From Bacteroides fragilis (GTDB lineage: Bacteria; Bacteroidota; Bacteroidia; Bacteroidales; Bacteroidaceae): a stretch of DNA of 64,000 bases. The notes beneath the pieces are model-generated. The model saw only the letters and a program-made list of their open reading frames with translations. It ran no database searches and was not told where the DNA came from. Shown piece after piece: positions 1 through 6,883 of the stretch (positions are counted from its first letter, which is position 1; each line of letters opens with the position of its first letter). The stretch covers positions 2,790,001 through 2,854,000 of the forward strand of contig NZ_CP018937.1 of assembly GCF_002849695.1 (NCBI RefSeq), written 5' to 3'. The position numbers and the translations under genes were made by a program.

Positions 1-121
1 GGTAGTCGTACTGCACAAGTGTCCGCTTGCGTCTGCCGATACCTAATTGGAAACGCTCGTATTTTTCCGTACCTGCTTCGGTGCAGGTGCTTGCTCCGTT
101 GATGGTCATCCGTGTTGCCAT
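1..121 (-). CDS. DUF3873-like small protein of a conjugative element (3' end off window)
   Basis: The reverse strand from 121 opens with ATG and stays open to the window edge, giving 40 residues that begin MATRMTINGASTCTEAG and include TEKYE and a basic RRKRTLVQYDY stretch. This looks like the DUF3873 family, small proteins found in CTnDOT-type elements; that match is from memory and not searched. It starts 6 nt after the stop of the upstream 67-residue gene, so it is the last visible member of the leftward operon. Function is unknown and the C-terminus lies outside the window. Confidence 0.6.
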   Translation of the reverse strand, partial: MATRMTINGASTCTEAGTEKYERFQLGIGRRKRTLVQYDY

Positions 122-127
122 AATCAT

Positions 128-331
128 CTATTTTTGAATGAATTTTTCTAAATACTTTTCCTGCACTCCGAGTGCTTCCGCATAGACACTCAATTGGGCT
201 GCATAACGGGTACGGTAGTAGCTTCTCTCCATTTCGTTCTTGGATAATCCGATATGCGCCCTTATATCGTTCAAATGCCTTTTGACGATATACTTGTAGC
301 AATGAAGTTTCCTCTTTCTGTCCATAATCAT
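128..331 (-). CDS. hypothetical conjugative-element protein, 67 aa
   Basis: A small, basic, largely helical protein (starts MIMDRKRKLHCYKYIVKRHL) with no signal peptide or membrane segment. A second ATG two codons in (325) is an equally good start. It sits 12 nt after the 85-residue gene and 6 nt before the DUF3873-like gene, in the same orientation, which is the main reason to accept it as real. I do not recognise a family. It is probably an accessory gene of the integrated conjugative element. Confidence 0.55.
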   Translation of the reverse strand: MIMDRKRKLHCYKYIVKRHLNDIRAHIGLSKNEMERSYYRTRYAAQLSVYAEALGVQEKYLEKFIQK

Positions 332-343
332 ATTCTTTATCTG

Positions 344-601
344 TTAGAAATGCACTGACAACACTCTGTTTTTCATCACCATTTCGGGGGCGCTCGTGTA
401 GCGTTGATGCAGGTAGAAATGGTGGGAGCCGAAGCCGTAAAGGAAAAACCTGTCAAGTTCGTGCTTCTCGGCAAAGTCCTTTACACTCTGTCTTAACTGC
501 TCCTCACTCGTTGCAAGAGTGAGGAGGTTCACAAATTCAAGGAACATCGTGGGGATTTTATCGTCCCACAGACAAATCATGCTTTCAATTCTTACTTCCA
601 T
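344..601 (-). CDS. hypothetical conjugative-element protein, 85 aa
   Basis: A soluble 85-residue protein with an acidic helical middle (EEQLRQSVKDFAEKHELDRF) and a C-terminal stretch rich in Phe, Tyr and His (FLYGFGSHHFYLHQRY). No signal peptide or membrane segment is visible. It begins 24 nt after the PcfJ-like stop and is followed after 12 nt by the next small gene, so it is probably translated from the same message. No family recognised; an accessory role in the element is inferred from position only. Confidence 0.55.
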   Translation of the reverse strand: MEVRIESMICLWDDKIPTMFLEFVNLLTLATSEEQLRQSVKDFAEKHELDRFFLYGFGSHHFYLHQRYTSAPEMVMKNRVLSVHF

Positions 602-625
602 ACTATTGGGTATTATAGGTTGATA

Positions 626-1915
626 CTATGCCGCTTCCATCCGCTGGCGGATAAGGTTCACGTTGCTGTTCACAAGGTTTACAATGCGGTCGTGGTACTC
701 GGTATTGGAATTGTGCAAGCCACGACTTTGCACCACCTCCAATGTCTTCAAGGAAACCTCCACCGTTTCTATGCGCTTGCCGTCAATGGTGGCGGATAGG
801 ATAAGGGAGTTCTTTTCAAGGAAATAGGAGTTGGAAAACACGCAATGGTGCAGTTCCGTCCCTTCCGCTGCAAACTCCGCCACGCTCTCCAACACACGCA
901 CCTGCAAAGTGCCGTCCGTAAAGGCAATGCCGAAGAATATGCCTTTGAGTTTGCGGTATGCCTTCTCGTGTTTCTTCGCTTGGCGGATGCGTTCCTCCAA
1001 CTTCTTGCGCTCTATCTCCTTGTTGCGCTTGTGCATAAGTCTGTCGTGTTCGGCTTTGAGGTCGGAGGGACAGACGTACTTCGGGCTGTTCGTGTCCTTG
1101 CCGAAATGACGCAGGAGGTCTATGGTGTCACGCCACATGGAGCCGTCCGAAATGGTGTAACCGTTACGGATACATATCTTTATGGATGCCCAATACCTCT
1201 CTATGTCAAAGGAACTGCGGATGTAGTGGCGCAACATGGGATATTGCCCTGCCTTCAACAGCGTTTCGGCTCGGCTGTCGGAAAGGATAGCCGTGAAAAG
1301 GTCGTAAGGCAGTATGTTGTGGTATTCGCCATTGAAGCCGTTGCGTTTCAGTTCGGGTATGAAACGCTGTCGGGGATAGGTGCAGACGGGGTTTATATCG
1401 TATGCACGGAGTTTGTTGTTCTTGCGTACCTCCATGTCGCTGTATTCCGCCCATAGGTCGTAGTAAAGTATGGACATTCCTCGCAGTCGGGCGACAGTGA
1501 CGGTTGTGCCTTTGGGCGAAATCCACCTTTGCACCACTTCATAAATGGAATACCCGGCTGCCTGCCCTGCCTTGTATCGGGATTTGACGAAGAAGAAGCG
1601 TATCACTTGGTACTGCTTGCAGGTGGTGATGATGCAGAAATACTCGTTCTCGTTGAAAACCCTCTTTCGGGTGCGCAACGCTTCCAGCTCCATTCCGCAA
1701 TGTGGGCAGGTGCATCCGCAAACGGTGTCCGCAAGGTCGTGTTCACTTTTCCATGAATGTCCGCACTCGGTGCAGATGTTCGTGCCGTCCGCCCTCTTGA
1801 TGGCGTAATGCTTGAAGCAATGACGGAAAGCGTATGCCCTCTGTGTGGCGGTCAATTTGGGCAGTCGCTCGCTTAATCGTGCGACTTCCTGCTGTATGGG
1901 TGTTCTCGGTTTCAT
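626..1915 (-). CDS. PcfJ-like protein with zinc ribbon
   Basis: A 429-residue protein starting at the ATG at 1913-1915 (MKPRTPIQQE). The frame is open further upstream, but that stretch overlaps the PcfK-like gene and is low-complexity, so I reject the longer form. A zinc-ribbon-like cluster is visible near the N-terminus (C48-x2-C51 and C70-x2-C73, with C66 and C68). The C-terminal part has the pattern I associate with PcfJ: GTELHHCV, then TVEVSLKTLEVVQSRG, then a helical end. PcfJ proteins are encoded next to PcfK on conjugative plasmids and elements; their biochemical role is unknown. The start lies 2 nt after the PcfK-like stop, which suggests coupled translation. Confidence 0.8.
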   Translation of the reverse strand: MKPRTPIQQEVARLSERLPKLTATQRAYAFRHCFKHYAIKRADGTNICTECGHSWKSEHDLADTVCGCTCPHCGMELEALRTRKRVFNENEYFCIITTCKQYQVIRFFFVKSRYKAGQAAGYSIYEVVQRWISPKGTTVTVARLRGMSILYYDLWAEYSDMEVRKNNKLRAYDINPVCTYPRQRFIPELKRNGFNGEYHNILPYDLFTAILSDSRAETLLKAGQYPMLRHYIRSSFDIERYWASIKICIRNGYTISDGSMWRDTIDLLRHFGKDTNSPKYVCPSDLKAEHDRLMHKRNKEIERKKLEERIRQAKKHEKAYRKLKGIFFGIAFTDGTLQVRVLESVAEFAAEGTELHHCVFSNSYFLEKNSLILSATIDGKRIETVEVSLKTLEVVQSRGLHNSNTEYHDRIVNLVNSNVNLIRQRMEAA

Positions 1916-1917
1916 AA

Positions 1918-2340
1918 TCAGAAATTGAATAGGTTGGGTTGTTGTACTTCTTGTGCGGTCGCTTTGGTGGCGGTTCTCGGCTTGCTGCGGTTCTGCAACT
2001 TGCGGAGTTCCTCCTCTTGGTATCTGCGGAGTGCGTTCTGCCGTGCTTCCGCCTTTTCCTCTGCCGTGAGTTCCACAACGTGGTTCACCGCCACTTGGCA
2101 TTGGATAGGCTTGCCCACCTCTATCTCGTTCTCGTCATAGTAGTGGACTGCTTGCCCGAATATCTCCCCGTCCGTGAAGCCGTTGCAACCGCTCCGCTGC
2201 ACGTAGTTGAGAATGTAGGTGACGCAATCGTCTATGTTCTTGGCAGGGTTGCGGTAGTTCTTCGCAAAGAGCGCATCTTCCGCTGCACGCTGCTCCAAGT
2301 GCATCTGTATCGTTCTCTTGAAATGTTCTGTTCCTTTCAT
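1918..2340 (-). CDS. PcfK-like protein
   Basis: A 140-residue protein beginning MKGTEHFKRTIQMHLEQRAA at the ATG at 2338-2340. The 46 residues available upstream overlap the previous gene and are not protein-like. Conserved-looking features of the PcfK family are the N-terminal FKRTIQ helix, KNIDDCVTYIL, and the segment around NGFTDGEIFGQAVHYYDE, followed by a charged helix and a disordered tail ending NLFNF. It is paired with the PcfJ-like gene in the usual order (pcfK then pcfJ in transcription). It is cytoplasmic, and its role in conjugation is not defined. Confidence 0.8.
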   Translation of the reverse strand: MKGTEHFKRTIQMHLEQRAAEDALFAKNYRNPAKNIDDCVTYILNYVQRSGCNGFTDGEIFGQAVHYYDENEIEVGKPIQCQVAVNHVVELTAEEKAEARQNALRRYQEEELRKLQNRSKPRTATKATAQEVQQPNLFNF

Positions 2341-2356
2341 ATCGCTGTCGTTTTTA

Positions 2357-2953
2357 TCAGTTATACATTTTTCCGTTTTCCAAAAACTCGTAGTCGTTGG
2401 CTGCGCAACTCTCCTCGAAACCTTCCTCACTGCACTGGAATTCCATATCGTCACGGCACGACTTGAAGAAACTGTCAAGACACTTGTCCATGAGGTCGTA
2501 CAGAGTGGTTCGGGTGTCGGGGGCTTTCAGAAAGTCGTAGATGGGTCGCAGGATGTCCTCGTCTGCGCAATAGCCTGTCAGTACGCAACAGTTATCCGTG
2601 AATACCCTGCTTTTGCGTCTTTTATTGTAATTGCCTTTGAGGTAGTAGGTTTTCGGCTTGAATAGGGTGTGCCAATAGTTATTGACGATGTATTTCAGAA
2701 GCCGTATGCCGTTGAGTTCTTCTTCCTCTCCGCTGTAACGTGAGGTGAAGCGGTAGGAATAACGGCACGTGTCGTAACTCCAATCGTTCACTTTGACCCT
2801 GAACACACTTTCAAATGCTTCCAGCGTGTTGCGGTTGTCGCTGTCCCAACCGTATTCAAAAGTGCGTAGCCATTCATTGTATGCGGTATCTCTCGCTGCT
2901 GCGGAGAGTTCGGCTAATTGGAATAGGTCGTATGTCCTTGTTATCGTTCTCAT
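2357..2953 (-). CDS. conserved mobile-element protein of unknown function, 198 aa
   Basis: A soluble acidic protein with many aromatic and charged residues. Its ends (start MRTITRTYDLFQLAELSAAA, end ANDYEFLENGKMYN) resemble small plasmid and phage proteins that open with a Tyr/Phe-xx-EL-S motif and close with NEYEFTEDG-type sequence. That resemblance is from memory. It lies 16 nt upstream of the PcfK-like gene and 12 nt downstream of the next gene. Function is unknown; a role in element maintenance or counter-defence is speculation. Confidence 0.65.
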   Translation of the reverse strand: MRTITRTYDLFQLAELSAAARDTAYNEWLRTFEYGWDSDNRNTLEAFESVFRVKVNDWSYDTCRYSYRFTSRYSGEEEELNGIRLLKYIVNNYWHTLFKPKTYYLKGNYNKRRKSRVFTDNCCVLTGYCADEDILRPIYDFLKAPDTRTTLYDLMDKCLDSFFKSCRDDMEFQCSEEGFEESCAANDYEFLENGKMYN

Positions 2954-2965
2954 ATCGCTGTCGTT

Positions 2966-3187
2966 TTAGATGGTCTGTTTCAGTATCTCTCTCCAATAGG
3001 TCGGCTCCACCTCGCTCAAAAGGAAGTCTGTAAAATCCCTCCGTGCGTCCTTGTTCAGTTCTCGGTAGAGTTCACGGAACACGGATATGTTGCCGTTGAT
3101 GTACGTTTCAACCATATACACGAAGATGTTGTCCACCTCGTAGTATCTGCATTGCTGCGCTGCCGTCTTGCTGCTTCTCTTTGCCAT
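2966..3187 (-). CDS. hypothetical conjugative-element protein, 73 aa
   Basis: Starts at the ATG at 3185-3187 (MAKRSSKTAAQQCRYYEVDN); a frame extension of ten residues upstream overlaps the neighbouring gene and is not used. The protein is helical and acidic (FRELYRELNKDARRDFTDF) and ends WREILKQTI. No motif or membrane segment is visible. It lies in the tightly packed leftward operon, 12 nt before the 198-residue gene. Its function is unknown. Confidence 0.6.
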   Translation of the reverse strand: MAKRSSKTAAQQCRYYEVDNIFVYMVETYINGNISVFRELYRELNKDARRDFTDFLLSEVEPTYWREILKQTI

Positions 3188-3198
3188 GTCGGTAAGGG

Positions 3199-3414
3199 TT
3201 AAAGGGTGAATAACCAAAGGATGAAACCGAAGAAGGCGGTTGCGGAAAGGATAGCCACGATTACGCCTATCGCCACTCGGAACACTCCGTTTACAATCTC
3301 TCTAATGATGCCCCAAAGGATGCCGAACACCCCGAAGGCGGTGCGCACCATCAAGCCGCATATCGCAAGCCCTATGTACTGCGCCATTTGTCTGAAATTT
3401 GCCGTTGCCGTCAT
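3199..3414 (-). CDS. small two-helix membrane protein of the conjugative element
   Basis: A 71-residue protein with two hydrophobic helices, roughly residues 13-36 (IGLAICGLMVRTAFGVFGIL) and 44-70 (VAIGVIVAILSATAFFGFIL), so an inner-membrane protein. It is the first gene visible in the leftward element operon; the 3' neighbour starts 11 nt downstream. I see no TAnnTTTG promoter within 200 nt upstream, so the operon promoter may diverge from consensus. No family recognised. Confidence 0.6.
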   Translation of the reverse strand: MTATANFRQMAQYIGLAICGLMVRTAFGVFGILWGIIREIVNGVFRVAIGVIVAILSATAFFGFILWLFTL

Positions 3415-3584
3415 ATTTTCGCTGTTTTTGATTTTTTGTTTTTTTTATGCGGATTCAAGAGCTGAGGGAGTTGAGTTTCAAACTATCTTATTTGCCTCTC
3501 GTTTATCCGACATTTTTTTTAATGCGTCTTTCTGTCGCATCGGTCGTTTTCGTTTCGGGTGCTTAAAAAGGTAGGGATTAGGGG

Positions 3585-3660
3585 ATGCAAGGTTTTTCGG
3601 GAAAAATACTACCCGCAGGGCTGGAGATTTTTCCCGAAAACAGGAGGCTTGACCTTGCAT
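3585..3660. repeat. nested inverted repeat (8 bp + 14 bp arms) in the element's non-coding region
   Basis: Outer arms are ATGCAAGG (3585-3592) and CCTTGCAT (3653-3660). Inner arms are TTTTCGGGAAAAAT (3594-3607) and ATTTTTCCCGAAAA (3627-3640), both perfect. The inner loop is 19 nt. No U-tract follows in either direction, so a simple terminator is unlikely. Possible roles are a relaxase or recombinase site, or a structured RNA leader of the leftward operon. Confidence 0.6.
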
Positions 3661-3712
3661 TCCCGTCCAATCCCGGAATTACCTTTGCGCCCAGAACGGA
3701 AATGACAACCTG

Positions 3713-3874
3713 ATGCGCTCCCTGAAAGACGCGAAAATGGAGGTAAACGGAAGTGGAGGCAGATTGGACAGGAAAACTTCAAAAGAGAAATCCGTGAAAA
3801 AGGGAAAACGCCAAAAGGAAAAGGGACACTGCCGGAGGCGTGAAACCGGGCAAACCACCGGCAAGGAAGTATGA
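3713..3874 (+). CDS. possible 53-aa basic protein (weak)
   Basis: An ATG at 3713 opens 53 codons ending at TGA 3872-3874. The product is extremely Lys/Arg-rich (for example KKGKRQKEKGHCRRRE). A TACCTTTG promoter-like box lies at 3680-3687, about 25 nt upstream. The stop codon falls inside the long inverted repeat at 3849-3935. Composition resembles a DNA- or RNA-binding tail, but non-coding DNA with this base bias is an equal possibility. No family recognised. Confidence 0.25.
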   Translation: MRSLKDAKMEVNGSGGRLDRKTSKEKSVKKGKRQKEKGHCRRRETGQTTGKEV

Positions 3875-3935
3875 TTTTGTATGTCTGGCCGAACGTGTCC
3901 GGTCGGACAGATAAAATCATTCTTCCCGGTTTGCC
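3849..3935. repeat. long imperfect inverted repeat, possible oriT-like or end structure
   Basis: Three nested pairs are visible: GGCAAACC (3849-3856) with GGTTTGCC (3928-3935); GGAAGTATGATTTT (3865-3878) with AAAATCATTCTTCC (3913-3926, one mismatch); and TGTCCG-GT-CGGACA (3896-3909) at the centre. The whole can fold into a hairpin of about 87 nt. It is in the gene-free stretch of the conjugative element, where oriT and end sites would be expected. Confidence 0.6.
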
Positions 3936-4240
3936 TGCCGTGTGTGACGGCTTGTTCCATTTATGGATCGGGCGGTCAGACACGGCTTTCCGCTTACGGC
4001 ACAAAGGAACAGCGGAAAAAGAAAAATCGTCAGAAACCCGTAAAAGCACCTCTTTGGCATAAGCACAAAAGAAATGAGCCTTGCATCATCAGTCTAAACT
4101 GTTGTTTAGGCGTGAGGCAAAGCCCTTTTCTTCGCTTATGCGGCAGTCGGCATACGTTCGTCCAAAATCCTTTTGTACGATGGTGTGCCGACGGATAAAA
4201 TCGCTTTTACGGAAAAACTTGTATGAGAAGAAAAAAATTA

Positions 4241-4264
4241 GGGAGATTCATTTCAAAATCTCCC
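4241..4264. terminator. bidirectional intrinsic terminator
   Basis: Perfect 8-bp stem GGGAGATT/AATCTCCC with an 8-nt loop. Rightward it is followed by GTTTTATTGTT. Leftward it is followed by TAATTTTTTT. It would separate transcription of the element from that of the chromosome. Confidence 0.65.
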
Positions 4265-4487
4265 GTTTTATTGTTACTTTTGCATACGAAGAGTTCTTTG
4301 AAGGTTACGCAACGCGCAGAAGGATGATGCAGTAGATAACTAACTAAATCGTAACCTATTACTATCATGAGCAATTAACCTACGCTCACTTCCAATAAAT
4401 TACACTCTTTTCGTAACTTCGTGCAACAAAGGTACACTTTTATGAAGAAAAAAAGAGTAAACGATCATAAAAACCAAATTTATTTAT

Positions 4488-4495
4488 TATCTTTG
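4488..4495 (+). promoter_or_regulatory. rho promoter -7 box
   Basis: TATCTTTG matches the Bacteroides -7 consensus TAnnTTTG. No clear -33 TTTG is present at the usual spacing. It leaves a leader of about 180 nt before the rho start at 4683, long enough for attenuation. The leader contains a GC-rich CGGCC/GGCCG pair near 4608-4630. Confidence 0.55.
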
Positions 4496-4682
4496 CAGCG
4501 TTGAAACATTCCGATAATCCTCCAACGGGAGATGAAACTCGGATTTCCGATTCAACAAAACATCCCAAATTCATCATATAAAAACTGTTGCGTTTGTTAA
4601 GCTTCCGGCCATTGCGTCGTAGCTTCGGCCGTACGTATTTCAACAAATAAAATTAAAATATTAAATAACTCACATATACTGT

Positions 4683-6752
4683 ATGTATAACATTATCCAA
4701 TTGAACGACAAAAATTTGTCGGAACTACAAACTATTGCCCAGGAACTGGGTATCAAAAAAACAGACTCACTTAAGAAAGAAGAACTTGTCTACAAAATCC
4801 TTGATGAACAAGCTATAGCCGGAGCTACTAAAAAAGTAGCAGCTGACAAACTTAAAGAGGAACGTAAAGAAGACAAGAAAAAACGCTCTCGAGTGACAGT
4901 AAAGAAGGAAAACGCCGACAAGGTTTTCTCTTCTACCCAAAATGGTGAACTGACCAAGACAGATGCCAACGCACCTGCAACCAAAGCACAAGCTAAGACA
5001 ACAGAACCGACTAAGGAAGCAACTAAAGAGATGAGTACTGAAACGAGCGCCACTCCGGCAGAATCGACAAAGGTAACTCCTTATGCCACTCCGAAAAAGA
5101 AACCGGGACGTCCCCGCAAAAACGCAGTGGAAGCAGAAACCAAACCTGCAGAGGTTATAGCAGACAAACCTGTAACAACCCCAGCGGTACAGGAAGAAAA
5201 GCCGGCTGCTCAACCGGAAACGGAAAAACGCCCTATCAGCAAACCGATCCTCAAACCGAAACCAACCGTTGTAGACGAAGAAAGCTCAATCCTCTCGGAT
5301 ATGGATGCAGATGATGATTTTATCCCCATCGAAGATCTGCCTTCAGAAAAAGTTGAACTGCCTACCGAATTATTCGGCAAATTCGAATCAACAAAAACAG
5401 AACCGGTAACCACCACTCCCGAACCGGCTGCACAACCTCAACGTCCCCGTGTCATTCGCCCACGCGACAACAACAACTACAGCAATAATAATAACAACAA
5501 TAATAATAACAATCAGCGCAACAATAACCAGCGTCCTCCTGTACAACAACGTCCCATGCCGCAACAAAATGCAACTGAGCCCGCTCCTGTTCAGGAACGC
5601 CGTGTGATTGAACGCGAAAAACCATACGAATTCGATGATATCCTCACCGGAACCGGTGTATTGGAAATCATGCAGGATGGCTACGGATTCCTCCGTTCAT
5701 CAGATTACAACTACCTCTCTTCACCGGACGATATCTATGTCTCTCAATCACAAATCAAACTATTCGGACTGAAAACCGGTGATGTAGTAGAAGGTGTAAT
5801 CCGTCCGCCCAAAGAGGGTGAGAAATACTTCCCATTGGTGAAGGTTTCTAAAATCAACGGACGTGACGCTGCTTTCGTGCGTGACCGTGTGCCGTTCGAC
5901 CACCTTACTCCGCTTTTCCCGGACGAAAAGTTCAAGCTTTGCAAAGGTGGCTATTCCGACTCCATGTCGGCACGTGTGGTAGACCTCTTCTCGCCCATTG
6001 GTAAAGGACAGCGTGCACTGATCGTAGCCCAGCCTAAGACAGGTAAGACCATCCTGATGAAAGAAATTGCCAATGCCATTGCTGCCAATCATCCGGAAGT
6101 ATATATGATTATGCTGCTGATTGACGAGCGCCCGGAAGAAGTTACTGACATGGCCCGCAGCGTCAATGCCGAAGTGATTGCTTCTACATTCGACGAACCT
6201 GCCGAACGCCACGTAAAAATAGCCGGCATCGTTCTTGAGAAGGCCAAAAGACTGGTAGAATGCGGACACGACGTAGTTATCTTCCTCGACTCGATTACAC
6301 GTCTGGCACGTGCATACAACACTGTATCTCCGGCATCGGGCAAGGTACTTTCGGGTGGTGTGGATGCAAACGCACTTCACAAACCGAAACGTTTCTTCGG
6401 AGCAGCCCGTAACATCGAAAACGGAGGTTCGCTCACAATCATCGCTACCGCCCTGATCGACACCGGTTCTAAGATGGACGAAGTGATCTTCGAAGAGTTC
6501 AAGGGTACAGGTAACATGGAGTTGCAGCTCGACCGCAACCTGAGCAACAAGCGTATCTTCCCGGCTGTCAACATTGTGGCATCGAGCACACGCCGCGACG
6601 ATCTGCTGCTCGACAAACAGACACTGGACCGCATGTGGATCCTGCGCAAGTACCTGTCGGATATGAACCCGATCGAAGCAATGGACTTTGTAAAAGACCG
6701 ACTGGAAAAAACCAAAGACAACGACGAGTTCCTGATGAGCATGAACAGTTAA
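4683..6752 (+). CDS. rho: transcription termination factor Rho with long low-complexity insertion
   Basis: A 689-residue Rho, against about 420 in E. coli. Residues 1-40 form the SAP-like Rho N-terminal domain. Residues about 50-318 are a Lys/Glu/Pro/Thr-rich disordered region containing an Asn/Gln tract (about 262-285). The cold-shock-like RNA-binding domain spans about 320-395 ([17 protein letters not shown]), followed by the RecA-type ATPase with P-loop AQPKTGKT (about 452-460) and Walker [14 protein letters not shown]. Rho is a hexameric RNA helicase that ends transcription. Low-complexity insertions are known in Bacteroidota Rho, and condensate formation by the B. thetaiotaomicron Rho insertion has been reported. 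The gene is monocistronic: own promoter upstream and a terminator at 6781-6817. Confidence 0.97.
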   Translation: MYNIIQLNDKNLSELQTIAQELGIKKTDSLKKEELVYKILDEQAIAGATKKVAADKLKEERKEDKKKRSRVTVKKENADKVFSSTQNGELTKTDANAPATKAQAKTTEPTKEATKEMSTETSATPAESTKVTPYATPKKKPGRPRKNAVEAETKPAEVIADKPVTTPAVQEEKPAAQPETEKRPISKPILKPKPTVVDEESSILSDMDADDDFIPIEDLPSEKVELPTELFGKFESTKTEPVTTTPEPAAQPQRPRVIRPRDNNNYSNNNNNNNNNNQRNNNQRPPVQQRPMPQQNATEPAPVQERRVIEREKPYEFDDILTGTGVLEIMQDGYGFLRSSDYNYLSSPDDIYVSQSQIKLFGLKTGDVVEGVIRPPKEGEKYFPLVKVSKINGRDAAFVRDRVPFDHLTPLFPDEKFKLCKGGYSDSMSARVVDLFSPIGKGQRALIVAQPKTGKTILMKEIANAIAANHPEVYMIMLLIDERPEEVTDMARSVNAEVIASTFDEPAERHVKIAGIVLEKAKRLVECGHDVVIFLDSITRLARAYNTVSPASGKVLSGGVDANALHKPKRFFGAARNIENGGSLTIIATALIDTGSKMDEVIFEEFKGTGNMELQLDRNLSNKRIFPAVNIVASSTRRDDLLLDKQTLDRMWILRKYLSDMNPIEAMDFVKDRLEKTKDNDEFLMSMNS

Positions 6753-6780
6753 AAAAGTCCTTTTGTGAACAAAACATAAA

Positions 6781-6817
6781 AAAAAGAGTGAGATTCTGTT
6801 TGATTCTCACTCTTTTT
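6781..6817 (+). terminator. rho intrinsic terminator
   Basis: Perfect 13-bp stem AAAAAGAGTGAGA/TCTCACTCTTTTT with an 11-nt loop, ending in a T-run, 28 nt after the rho stop. The loop carries the TTTG that serves as the -33 box of the next promoter. Confidence 0.85.
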
Positions 6818-6828
6818 ATTTAGCTTTG
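6799..6828 (+). promoter_or_regulatory. promoter of the sensor-kinase pair
   Basis: TTTG at 6799-6802 and TAGCTTTG at 6821-6828, 18 nt apart, close to the Bacteroides consensus. It overlaps the rho terminator hairpin, so the same bases serve both elements. Confidence 0.7.
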
Positions 6829-6883
6829 CACTACATGCATCATAAACAAGCATAAAACAAACACCGGAAGTACAACAATTACT

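Larger units (their letters stand above)
3415..4487. other. gene-free, hairpin-rich interval: probable end of the conjugative element
   Basis: Between the leftward element operon and the rho promoter I find no convincing coding sequence; open frames on both strands lack protein-like composition. Besides the two large inverted repeats there is GCATAAGC (about 4058-4065) with GCTTATGC (about 4135-4142), a bidirectional terminator at 4241-4264, and a TACTTTTG box at 4275-4282. The boundary between element and chromosome must lie left of the rho promoter, but I cannot place it. On the reverse strand at 4435-4427, GTACCTTTG resembles both a promoter -7 box and the GTAnnTTTGC core of CTnDOT-type attachment sites. 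Confidence 0.5.

Noticed and set aside
845..1456. 203-codon open frame on + opposite the PcfJ-like gene
   Set aside because: It is antisense to a well-supported family member in a tight operon, and its sequence has no recognisable fold or start context.
3609..4049. 146-codon reverse frame in the element's gene-free region
   Set aside because: Composition is rich in Pro, Phe, Ser and Arg without periodicity, and it spans both large inverted repeats; it looks like chance in GC-rich non-coding DNA.
4081..4335. 84-codon forward frame ending before the rho promoter
   Set aside because: It crosses a terminator hairpin and a promoter-like box, and the residues are not protein-like.
5475..5540. AAC/AAT repeats in rho considered as a non-coding microsatellite
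   Set aside because: They are in frame and encode the Asn-rich part of the Rho insertion.
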